Shown here: positions 7,980 to 15,333 of the stretch, in pieces
Numbering within the stretch: position 1 is the first letter of the stretch
Layout of the letters: each line of letters opens with the position of its first letter
NCBI GenBank assembly: GCA_041392125.1
Contig: JAWKMR010000017.1
Location: 1-27,297, forward strand
DNA from: Halomarinibacterium sp041392125
GTDB lineage: Bacteria; Bacteroidota; Bacteroidia; Flavobacteriales; Flavobacteriaceae
Direction of reading: 5' to 3'
DNA length: 27,297 bases
The notes under the pieces: generated by a model
What the model saw: the letters and a program-made list of their open reading frames with translations, nothing else
Told to the model about the DNA's origin: nothing
Databases searched by the model: none
Program-made: the position numbers and the translations under genes

Positions 7980-7987
7980 CAAATTTA
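7980..7987 (-). promoter_or_regulatory. Candidate -7 box (TAAATTTG) for the seven-repeat cargo gene
   Basis: TAAATTTG on the minus strand fits TAnnTTTG and lies 20 bases before the ATG at 7960. No clear -33 TTG is found. Confidence 0.45.
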
Positions 7988-8060
7988 TGAATTTCTTGTG
8001 AGAGTATTCTTATTTAGATTTTTTGGTTATTTAAATTTTGAAAAGCATTTATTTCACTCC

Positions 8061-8810
8061 CTAAAGTGAAGCCCCAACACACGCCATACTAAATGTTTTT
8101 TTGTCTCGTAAAGCAAATAATTCTTCATCTTTCTTTTGTTGATACCATGCACTTACATAGACCAATCGGGGACCTACCCTTTCTAAAGGAGCATCAGTGA
8201 CAAAGGTAAGTGTTTCAGGTAGGGTCTTGAGGTCATAACAAACCCGTTCCGTTTGCCACGTTTTTATCTCATGGTCCTCAGCATGGAGCTCTAATACAGC
8301 CATCCGAAAGCCTATATGTGTAGCTGCCAACGGGGACTTCCATTTTTGGGGCTTGAGTTGCATAGATAACTCTAAGGAACTGCCCAACGGTTGAATGATA
8401 TAGGGTACCGTTGTGTTCCAGGGGGCGTCAGGAGTATACTCAAAAGCATTCAGAGTTGCTAACCCTTCCGGGGTTACCATCCCAACAAAGGCATCTCGTT
8501 CGCCAAAACGAGAAGTGGTATCCAACTTTTTCAATTGTTGCATCACCCCTTGCAAACGAGAATGCAGATAGGTAATTTTAAACGTACCATGCAGTCCTCT
8601 AAAACCTCGTCGAAGGATCCTATTCGACTTAGAGGCAAGGGCAAACTCTTCATTCTGTTTTCGTACAAGTCCCATGCTTTCTTTTTTCTTAATAGCCTCT
8701 CGGGTAAAACCACCACCCGCAGCCCGCGCCACCCATTCTCCGTTCAGTTTATAGATGTTTATACCACTTATAGTGCCTTGTATTCCCAGTATGTTATCAA
8801 TCTTTGCCAT
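8061..8810 (-). CDS. Bacteroidota-type hypothetical protein
   Basis: A 249-residue protein of unknown function. It starts with a Gly-rich N-terminus (MAKIDNILGIQGTISGINIY, then LNGEWVARAAGGG) reminiscent of a Bacteroidota-restricted family near DUF6266, which begins MA(R/K)I.. and has a GG-rich strand early. That likeness is from memory and is not a firm assignment. A basic segment at residues 35-75 (KKKESMGLVRKQNEEF) follows, then a beta-rich C-terminal half. There is no signal peptide or membrane helix. The start is the ATG at 8810. The gene stands alone, downstream of a striking 11-bp-period array that fills its upstream region. No conventional -7 box is recognised. Confidence 0.8.
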   Translation of the reverse strand: MAKIDNILGIQGTISGINIYKLNGEWVARAAGGGFTREAIKKKESMGLVRKQNEEFALASKSNRILRRGFRGLHGTFKITYLHSRLQGVMQQLKKLDTTSRFGERDAFVGMVTPEGLATLNAFEYTPDAPWNTTVPYIIQPLGSSLELSMQLKPQKWKSPLAATHIGFRMAVLELHAEDHEIKTWQTERVCYDLKTLPETLTFVTDAPLERVGPRLVYVSAWYQQKKDEELFALRDKKTFSMACVGASL

Positions 8811-8862
8811 GGTTCTTATAATGAATAGCCCTTGTAGGTTTACCGGTATTTACCATAGGAAT

Positions 8863-8994
8863 ATGCCCACTTTATTCCCACTATATCCCCACTTTACTCC
8901 CACTTTACGTGCAGGTTATGCCGTGGTTATACTATAGGTAAGCCATCCTTATGCCCTACTTATGCCTTGTTTATAATTTATATAACGGTAAATT
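8863..8994. repeat. Degenerate 11-bp-period array upstream of the hypothetical gene
   Basis: Twelve consecutive 11-bp units fit one register, nearly all starting with AT or AA/AC: ATGCCCACTTT, ATTCCCACTAT, ATCCCCACTTT, ACTCCCACTTT, then weaker ones, then ATGCCCTACTT and ATGCCTTGTTT. The first four are nearly identical. Read on the strand of the gene at 8061-8810, the unit is AAAGTGGGNAT. TTATGCC occurs three times (8916, 8949, 8960). The array ends about 50 bases before the gene's ATG. Function is unknown; it could be a regulatory or structural DNA element. Confidence 0.7.
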
Positions 8995-9064
8995 ATCAAG
9001 AAATGGTATAAAGGAAGTTAACTGGAAGATACTATAGGGAACGAAAAAAGACCTTATTTAGTAT

Positions 9065-9098
9065 AAAAACAAAAGCTCCTTGAGGTCTCAAGGAGCTT
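9065..9098 (-). terminator. Rho-independent terminator of the tRNA-fMet gene
   Basis: An 11-bp perfect stem (9073-9083 with 9088-9098) with a 4-base loop starts six bases after the tRNA 3' end. On the minus strand it is followed by TTTTGTTTTT. Confidence 0.85.
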
Positions 9099-9103
9099 CT
9101 TTG

Positions 9104-9176
<73 letters not shown>

Positions 9177-9190
9177 ATGTATCTTATTTA

Positions 9191-9207
9191 ACTAAGGTAA
9201 CCTTAGT
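9191..9207. repeat. 17-bp near-perfect palindrome in the tRNA leader
   Basis: ACTAAGGT and ACCTTAGT are inverted copies around a single A. It lies in the 90-bp segment between the two 21-bp direct repeats and could be a protein-binding site or a hairpin in the tRNA precursor. Confidence 0.6.
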
Positions 9208-9245
9208 AGTACTTTTCAAAATTTAAATCTCAAGAAGAGTAGGTA

Positions 9246-9270
9246 CCCTGTCCTGAGCGTAGTCGAAGGA
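9246..9270. repeat. REP-like dispersed repeat (TCCTGAGCGTAGTCGAAGGA)
   Basis: This short, partly palindromic sequence (TCCT...AGGA ends) resembles an intergenic repeat I recall from many flavobacterial genomes. Only one copy is in this window. It abuts the truncated tRNA copy at 9271. Confidence 0.5.
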
Positions 9271-9291
9271 TACTGCTCTATCCCGCGATGT
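9271..9291. repeat. 21-bp direct repeat, copy 2 (truncated tRNA-fMet 5' end)
   Basis: An exact copy of 9160-9180, holding only the first 17 tRNA bases before it runs into the REP-like sequence. It sits directly downstream of the tRNA promoter, so it would be part of the precursor leader. Confidence 0.95.
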
Positions 9292-9297
9292 GGACGG

Positions 9298-9328
9298 CAA
9301 AGATACAACGAAAATTATTCTTCACAAA
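9298..9328 (-). promoter_or_regulatory. Consensus Bacteroidota promoter for tRNA-fMet
   Basis: On the minus strand TTTG (9328-9325), exactly 19 bases, then TATCTTTG (9305-9298). This is the full TTTG-N19-TAnnTTTG arrangement. The start of transcription would fall near 9292, before the truncated tRNA copy. The mature tRNA begins at 9176, implying a leader of about 115 bases. Confidence 0.75.
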
Positions 9329-9342
9329 AGTTTAAAAGAAAA

Positions 9343-9522
9343 TTATTGTTCGATGCTTTGGGCGTTGAAAGAAGTTAATTCCCCATCTTCAAATTGAACA
9401 CTAACTTCAATGGGGTTGCAGCAAACTTCACAATCTTCAACATAGGTTTGTGACACACTGGGGTCTAGTAACATCGAAATTTCCTCCCAACAATAGGGAC
9501 ATGCAAAAAAATGCTCTTCCAC
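9343..9522 (-). CDS. CPXCG-type cysteine-rich zinc-ribbon protein
   Basis: A 59-residue protein with four candidate zinc-ligand cysteines: CPYC at residues 8-11 and CEVC at 31-34, followed by one more C. It matches the small CPXCG-motif family common in Bacteroidota and Proteobacteria, whose function is unknown. It starts with GTG at 9522, whose G is the last base of the TolC-like gene's TAG stop, so translation is likely coupled to the efflux operon. No alternative ATG precedes the CPYC motif in frame. The acidic C-terminal part (VQFEDGELTSF) is typical of the family. Confidence 0.85.
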   Translation of the reverse strand: MEEHFFACPYCWEEISMLLDPSVSQTYVEDCEVCCNPIEVSVQFEDGELTSFNAQSIEQ

Positions 9523-10841
9523 TATAAGGGTACATTTAGTAATTGTCCGGTGAGTTGCAATAATTCTAATTCAGAGAGCTTGGCTTGGTACTTCGCTAAG
9601 TTTTTGCTGGTTTGGGCATTGAGTAAATTAATTTGAGCTTGGCGTAGCTCCACGGAAGTAATCTGCCCTAATTTATAGCGTTCCAGAGAACGGTCGTAGT
9701 TATTGGTAGCCGTAATTACATTTTGTTCCTGCAAAGTATAAATAGCCAATCTATTTTGGTAATTCCCCCGGGCATTGGCAATATCTCTATCTACTTCTAT
9801 TTTAATTTGATTAAGGAGAATTTCCTGCGTTTCCACTTGTATTTTTGAATTCTTTACTGAAGTAACGCCCCTTCCACCGTCAAAAAGATCCCAACTTAAG
9901 TTCACTCCTGCGGAAATACCTGTGGTATTATTGATCGCTAAGAAATTAGTAGATGGGAAAAACCCTTCATTCCAGCCATAAGAACCTGTTAACCCGATGG
10001 TAGGAAGAAAAACCGACTTGTTAGCCTTTAAATTATAATTGCTAATTGCCGCATTTTTCCGAGCCTGAAGCAAACGTACGTTATTGGTGTCGGCTGTTTT
10101 AATAAACTCCTCCATTTGCAATGCTCCCAAAAAAGTAACTGCAGTATCTACTACAAAACCACGCTCCAGCGCTCCGTTTAAAACTACCATAAGATCCCGT
10201 TTGGCATTTACTAATTGCTGCCTACCGTTCATTAAGCTAATACTGTCGGTCATCAAATCTACTTCGGCGTTAAGCACATTCAATTTATTTACTTGTCCAT
10301 ACTCAAAAGCATATCGGGCACGGGTTAATCGGTCTTTGGTATTTTCCAACGTTTCCCCTAAAACGGTTTCATTTTCTGAAAGGCGGGCGACCTCAAAATA
10401 CACGGAGAATAGTTGCAATAAAGTTGTTTCAATGGTTTCTCTGGCTTGCAATTCGGAAAGGTTGTATTCTTCTTTTAACCGTTTGTAGGTGTACCATCGA
10501 CCCAGTCCGTCAAACAAGGTGTAATTCAAATTTAAAGAGGCATTGTAGCGTTTGGTTTCGGCGCCGTCCACCACATTCACGCTTCCATCCTGAAAGGTTA
10601 CTTCCTGGTTTTCTCTATTATAACTAGCCCCTGCATTTCCGGTAAGCGAAGGAAGAAACCCGGAGTTTAAAATATTCTGATTATTCTCAGCAATTTCAAG
10701 GTTATTTTTAGCAATAACAACCCCGAAATTATTTTCTAATACTTCGGAAATGGCCTGCTGCTTGGTTAAAATTTCCAAGTTCTGGGCTTGGGAAACCAAA
10801 GCGAACAAAGTAATAATAAAAAAGAAAAAATTAGTTTTCAT
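9522..10841 (-). CDS. TolC-family outer membrane efflux protein
   Basis: A 439-residue outer-membrane channel of an RND tripartite pump. A signal peptide is visible at 1-20 (MKTNFFFFIITLFALVSQAQ). The two halves each have long amphipathic helices rich in Q, N and A, with the internal repeat typical of TolC (YTLFDGLGRWYTYKRLKEEY in the first half, LSWDLFDGGRGVTSVKNSKI in the second). The frame extends to 10883, but the ATG at 10841 gives a proper signal peptide. It overlaps the end of the RND pump gene by 11 bp, so the two are translationally coupled. Substrates cannot be told from the sequence. Confidence 0.93.
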   Translation of the reverse strand: MKTNFFFFIITLFALVSQAQNLEILTKQQAISEVLENNFGVVIAKNNLEIAENNQNILNSGFLPSLTGNAGASYNRENQEVTFQDGSVNVVDGAETKRYNASLNLNYTLFDGLGRWYTYKRLKEEYNLSELQARETIETTLLQLFSVYFEVARLSENETVLGETLENTKDRLTRARYAFEYGQVNKLNVLNAEVDLMTDSISLMNGRQQLVNAKRDLMVVLNGALERGFVVDTAVTFLGALQMEEFIKTADTNNVRLLQARKNAAISNYNLKANKSVFLPTIGLTGSYGWNEGFFPSTNFLAINNTTGISAGVNLSWDLFDGGRGVTSVKNSKIQVETQEILLNQIKIEVDRDIANARGNYQNRLAIYTLQEQNVITATNNYDRSLERYKLGQITSVELRQAQINLLNAQTSKNLAKYQAKLSELELLQLTGQLLNVPL

Positions 10842-13800
10842 GAATCTCTTTTTCAGATAAATACTCTTCATGGTGCTCTTCAAATCTTCTTTTAGCTTCC
10901 TCTTCTGAAAACTCCCACTCCTCTTCCTCTTTTTGCTCCTTAATAGCGCGCTCCATAGCTTCTCTTTTAATCTTTTCTCCGGTAATTAGCCAAGCTATTT
11001 TAGCTTTAGTTTCATTAGTAACCGACAAAAGTAACGGAAGAATAATAAGTGTTAACAAAGTGGCAATACCTATTCCGTAGGCAATGGAAATAGCCATAGG
11101 CTTTAAAAACTGTGCCTGCCTGCTTTTTTCTAACAGTAAGGGGGCAATTCCTGCAATAGTAGTTAAGGAAGTAAGAAAAATGGCTCTAAAACGGGCACGG
11201 CCGGCTTCGTAGAGTGCTTCTTCAAATTTCAAACCTTCACGCAAAAAGGAGTTAAACTTTCCAATAAGTACGAGTCCGTCGTTCACCATAATCCCTATAA
11301 GGGCAATAATTCCCAATGCCGAGAGGATATTGATCGGGAAATCGTGAATCCAATGTCCCCAAGCTACCGCAATAAAGCTAAAAGGAATCATTAATATTAA
11401 CAATAAGGGCTGGCTGTAACTTCTGAAAGTAAACGCAATAGTAATATAAATGAGTAATAAAATAATAGGGACAACGGTTTTTGCCGATTTTGTTAATTTT
11501 CCTGCTTCCCGATTTTGCCCTTCATACGAAACACTTACAGTAGGATATTTGGAAAGAATTTCGGGCATAATATTGTTTTCAATATCGGCCAAAATTTCGG
11601 TAGGGCTTCCTTTTGGGTCTTTCAAATCGGCATTAATTTGAATCTCTCGCAACCCATTTAAATGACTGATGGATTCGTCCCCTCTTTTAATTTCATAGGT
11701 AGCAATTTCACCAAATGGTACTCGCTGTCCGGAAGGGGTAACAATACGCATATCGTCCAAATTATTAATCGATTCTCTATCGGCCCTGTTATATCGTACC
11801 CATACCCGTATTTCATCTTGCCCTCGCTGAAACCGCTGTGCTTGTAATCCGAAAAACCCTGCCCGCACCTGACTCATGACATCACGAAGATTTAAACCTA
11901 AAGCATAGGCTGTTTCATTCAATTGTACGTTAATTTCTTTAATGCCCTCCGGATCGGTATCGGCCACATCTGCCAGAAGGGGATATTCATCCATGAGGTG
12001 TCGTAATTCATCTTTAGCGGCTTTCAACTCTTCGGTATTATTTCCTAAGAGAGAGACCGATACAGGGCTACCTCCAAAATTTCCTCCGGAGCCAAACACC
12101 AATCGCTCTACGCCATACACTACCCCGACTTCCTGCCGAATGGCATTAGTAATTTCGGGCGAACCCAAATCGCGTTCTTCACCCGGTAAAAGATTAACAT
12201 CCAAAGAGGCTTTATTGTTGCCGGGACCTACTCTTTTAATGACATTTTCTACCACCGATTTATTTCCGCTTTGCTTAGAGGTTAAGTCTTCATTTACTCG
12301 CCACACTGCTTGCTCTACCATGGTGATAATAGAATCGGTAATCTTAGGATTGGTTCCTTCCGGCATCAGTAAATTAATACTTACTCTGTCGCTGGCAATT
12401 TGCGGAAAGAAAGCGCCGCGAATAATTCCGCCATTAAAAGAGCCTACCGTTAAAATCATTAATGCTAATAAAATGGCAAAAGTGATAAACCGCTGTTTTA
12501 AAGCAAATCGCAACACAGGACTATACAATTTATCACGGCTGAAAGACATAAATCGATCTCCATATTCATTAAACTTTCGCAAACTCAAGAAAAGTTTATC
12601 GAAACCGCCTTTAGCTTCTTTTTCCAATTCTTTTTTGGGCAATAATGCTTTGGAATGAGCAATGTGAGCTGGAAGAATGATAATAGCTTCAATAAGTGAA
12701 ACCGTTAAGGTAAGAATTACAATCACGGAAACTTCACTAAAAAAATGCCCTATCCGGCCATCCAGAAACAAAAACGTGGAAAAGGCCAAAACGGTAGTTA
12801 TAATAGCCGAAACAATGGGAGAAAGCACTTCCATAGTGCCATCGATAGCGGCCCTAATACGAGGTTTCCCTTTTTCGTAATGTTGATAAATATTTTCAGA
12901 AATAACGATACCATCATCTACTAAAATCCCGATAACAATAATCATCCCGAACAGTGATAATACGTTAATTGTTACCCCAAACTGCGATGCAAAGATGAAC
13001 ATTCCCAAAAAGGAAACCGGAATCCCCATGGCTACCCAAAAGGCCAATCGTGTATTCAGGAAAAAGGAAAGAAAGAACAATACCAAAAAGATTCCTACCG
13101 CACCATTTTCGAGCAACAATTGTGTTCGTTGTTTTAACGTAACAGAAGCATCACTAACTACATCCAAGTGAACCCCGGCATATTTTTGATTAAACACTTC
13201 AATGTATTCGTTTACTTTATCGGCAGTAGAAATTAAATCTTCGTTATTGGTATTGGTAATTTCAATGTTAATGGCAATATTGCCATTAAAAAAGGAAGCA
13301 TTGGGTGTTTCCGAAAAGCGGTCTTTTACATCGGCCACTTCGTGAAGACGCACCACAGTACCATCACTACTGGCCCTAACGACCAGGTTATTCAATTCAT
13401 CTCCATAATACGAACGATTATTAGCCCGAATTAAGTAGTCTTCGGCATCGGTTTTAATATTTCCACCGGTGGTAAGAATATTGGCTTGTGTAACCGCATT
13501 GGCAACTTCAGAAAAGGTAAGGTTATAGGCTAATAAATCGTTTTCCCGAACGGCAATCTCAATTTCTTCTTCAGGATAGCCTGAAATTGCAATTTGAGAA
13601 ACTCCATCCATACGTCTCAAATCGTTTTCAATTTGCCTTCCAATTTGCTTTAAGGTAGCCAGATTGACATCTTTTCCACTTAAAGAAAAATCGATGGTAC
13701 GTCGCACATTTTCCTGTTTAGCTACCACCAGAGGTTCCATCCCAGTAGGAAAATTGGGCACTCGATCTACGGCATTTTTTACTTCGGCCAGCATGGCATC

Positions 13801-14106
13801 AATATCGCGTCCGGTTTCTATTTCCACCGTTATATTTCCTCCATTTTCACGAGATACTGAAGTTACCCGATCTACCCCTATTAATCCTTTTAAATTGTCT
13901 TCAATTTTAAGTACCACCCCTTCTTCTATCTCTTCCGGGGCCGCTCCGGGATACGCAATACTAATGGAAATAATTTCAGGATCCTGAAGGGGAAAAAAAG
14001 AGGATTTTAATTGAAGTGCTCCAAAGACCCCAAAAAGGGCAAAAGCAAGAATAAAAATATTTACTGCTACTTCATACTTTATAAAATAACTGATGATTTT
14101 TCGCAT
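10831..14106 (-). CDS. RND-family efflux transporter (AcrB/HAE1-like)
   Basis: A 1091-residue inner-membrane proton-driven pump. It has the RND layout: TM1 (residues 9-30), a large periplasmic domain, TM2-6 (335-480), TM7, a second periplasmic domain, and TM8-12. TM4 carries the proton-relay aspartates D397 and D398 in GILVDDGIVISEN. In TM10 the position of AcrB K940 is occupied by N942 (GIMVNDGLVL), as in some other RND subgroups. An unusual charged, coil-like tail (residues about 1040-1091, rich in E and K) ends the protein. The start follows the fusion-protein stop with no gap. The family is clear; drug versus metal or other substrate is not. Confidence 0.95.
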   Translation of the reverse strand: MRKIISYFIKYEVAVNIFILAFALFGVFGALQLKSSFFPLQDPEIISISIAYPGAAPEEIEEGVVLKIEDNLKGLIGVDRVTSVSRENGGNITVEIETGRDIDAMLAEVKNAVDRVPNFPTGMEPLVVAKQENVRRTIDFSLSGKDVNLATLKQIGRQIENDLRRMDGVSQIAISGYPEEEIEIAVRENDLLAYNLTFSEVANAVTQANILTTGGNIKTDAEDYLIRANNRSYYGDELNNLVVRASSDGTVVRLHEVADVKDRFSETPNASFFNGNIAINIEITNTNNEDLISTADKVNEYIEVFNQKYAGVHLDVVSDASVTLKQRTQLLLENGAVGIFLVLFFLSFFLNTRLAFWVAMGIPVSFLGMFIFASQFGVTINVLSLFGMIIVIGILVDDGIVISENIYQHYEKGKPRIRAAIDGTMEVLSPIVSAIITTVLAFSTFLFLDGRIGHFFSEVSVIVILTLTVSLIEAIIILPAHIAHSKALLPKKELEKEAKGGFDKLFLSLRKFNEYGDRFMSFSRDKLYSPVLRFALKQRFITFAILLALMILTVGSFNGGIIRGAFFPQIASDRVSINLLMPEGTNPKITDSIITMVEQAVWRVNEDLTSKQSGNKSVVENVIKRVGPGNNKASLDVNLLPGEERDLGSPEITNAIRQEVGVVYGVERLVFGSGGNFGGSPVSVSLLGNNTEELKAAKDELRHLMDEYPLLADVADTDPEGIKEINVQLNETAYALGLNLRDVMSQVRAGFFGLQAQRFQRGQDEIRVWVRYNRADRESINNLDDMRIVTPSGQRVPFGEIATYEIKRGDESISHLNGLREIQINADLKDPKGSPTEILADIENNIMPEILSKYPTVSVSYEGQNREAGKLTKSAKTVVPIILLLIYITIAFTFRSYSQPLLLILMIPFSFIAVAWGHWIHDFPINILSALGIIALIGIMVNDGLVLIGKFNSFLREGLKFEEALYEAGRARFRAIFLTSLTTIAGIAPLLLEKSRQAQFLKPMAISIAYGIGIATLLTLIILPLLLSVTNETKAKIAWLITGEKIKREAMERAIKEQKEEEEWEFSEEEAKRRFEEHHEEYLSEKEIHEN

Positions 14107-15252
14107 TTATTCTGCTGCTTCTTGTTTGTTATTTTCTGAATTCTTTTCTTTAAAAACCTTTACCGGCATTCCGGGATACGCCCCGGGTATAGAACGGGAA
14201 ACTATTTGGGTTCCGTTAGGAATTCCCTTTACCACCATGTCTTTAGAGAAAAAATAGACCGGCTCTATCTCCAAAACATCCAAAATACTGTCGCGAACAA
14301 CATATATTTCCGATTCGTTTACCAATAATTTTCGGGAAAGTTGTATGGCATTGGGTTCTTCTTTAGCCTGAAGTTGCGCTTGCAAAAACATTCCTTCCTT
14401 GAGTGTAGGCCCTTTTACTTCCACATATACTTTTATGGTTTGTGAAGCTTGCTCAATACTGCTGTTTACGCGTACTACCGTACCGGTAAATACTTCGTTA
14501 CCTTCAATACTGGTAAGTGAAACTTTTTCTCCTAATTGTAAAAGATCGCTATAGTTTTTGGCAATAGATAATTCTAATTCATACACCGAAGTGTCTATAA
14601 ATTCTCCTAACTTTTGTCCTTGTCGTATTAAAGTCCCTTGGGTCACTAAAGCTTCGGTTAAGACCCCAGAGAAGGGAGCGGAAATACCATATTTTCCTAA
14701 ACGCTGCTCCATGTTTTTAATGTTGTAATACGAAGTATTTACCCCTCTTCCGGTAATAAAATAGCGTACTTTTTCCGAAGTACTTTCGGGTAAGGAAGGG
14801 AGCGATTTATTAATATCGATACTGTTTAAATAGTTTTGCCACACCGGAAACGCTTCTGGATAGTCTAACCGTAAATCGGGCATAAGCGAAGTAACAAGGT
14901 TGTAAAATTCGCTTTTGGCAGCCTGCACCGATGCATAATATTCTGAAGCATCCAGACGTAATAAGGTTTCTCCTTTTCCATACGCTTGCCCTGTTTTAAA
15001 ATTATGAGTACTGTATTGAAAAACACCCTGTACTTCAGCATAAAGTTCCATTCTGTTTTTAGCTATCAAATTTCCCTGGGCAGGAATTACAATAGGGACT
15101 GTAGTATTTTGAGCCGTTTCGGTAAAAACGGTTTTTACTATTTTTTGAATTTCGGGTTTGGGTTTGTTATTATTTTTAATGATAAGATGAGCTCCCAAAA
15201 AGGCTCCCACAATAATTACAACCCCTATGAGAAATAGTAGAATTTTACGCAC
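14107..15252 (-). CDS. RND efflux periplasmic adaptor (HlyD/membrane fusion protein)
   Basis: A 381-residue adaptor that links the RND pump to the TolC channel. It has one N-terminal membrane anchor (residues 3-25) with no lipobox cysteine. A lipoyl/barrel-sandwich half follows (LYAEVQGVFQYSTHNFKTGQ, then GISAPFSGVLTEALVTQGTL), with a short helical hairpin of about 90 residues between the halves, then beta-barrel and membrane-proximal domains. It is first in the operon. Its TAA stop is immediately followed by the RND ATG. A -7 box lies 25 bases before its ATG. Confidence 0.93.
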   Translation of the reverse strand: MRKILLFLIGVVIIVGAFLGAHLIIKNNNKPKPEIQKIVKTVFTETAQNTTVPIVIPAQGNLIAKNRMELYAEVQGVFQYSTHNFKTGQAYGKGETLLRLDASEYYASVQAAKSEFYNLVTSLMPDLRLDYPEAFPVWQNYLNSIDINKSLPSLPESTSEKVRYFITGRGVNTSYYNIKNMEQRLGKYGISAPFSGVLTEALVTQGTLIRQGQKLGEFIDTSVYELELSIAKNYSDLLQLGEKVSLTSIEGNEVFTGTVVRVNSSIEQASQTIKVYVEVKGPTLKEGMFLQAQLQAKEEPNAIQLSRKLLVNESEIYVVRDSILDVLEIEPVYFFSKDMVVKGIPNGTQIVSRSIPGAYPGMPVKVFKEKNSENNKQEAAE

Positions 15253-15276
15253 AAAATAACATTTAGGTTAGTTAAT

Positions 15277-15284
15277 CAAAAATA
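15277..15284 (-). promoter_or_regulatory. Candidate -7 box (TATTTTTG) for the efflux operon
   Basis: TATTTTTG on the minus strand fits TAnnTTTG, 25 bases upstream of the adaptor ATG. No matching -33 element and no adjacent regulator gene are found. Confidence 0.4.
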
Positions 15285-15333
15285 ACAACCTCTAAAGTGC
15301 TTTTGCGTTAAACTAATCTTAAAAAAAGGAACC

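Noticed and set aside
8863..8917. G-quadruplex on the minus strand of the 11-bp array
   Set aside because: There are four G-tracts of three or four, but the loops are 7-8 bases, longer than in stable quadruplexes. The regular period is the more convincing signal.
8863..8994. CRISPR array
   Set aside because: The units are 11 bp with no spacers, and no cas genes are in the window.
11942..12658. Open frame of 238 residues antisense to the RND pump gene
   Set aside because: It lies wholly inside a clear pump gene, has a low-complexity Ser/Arg/Pro-rich translation and no recognisable domain. It is a shadow frame.
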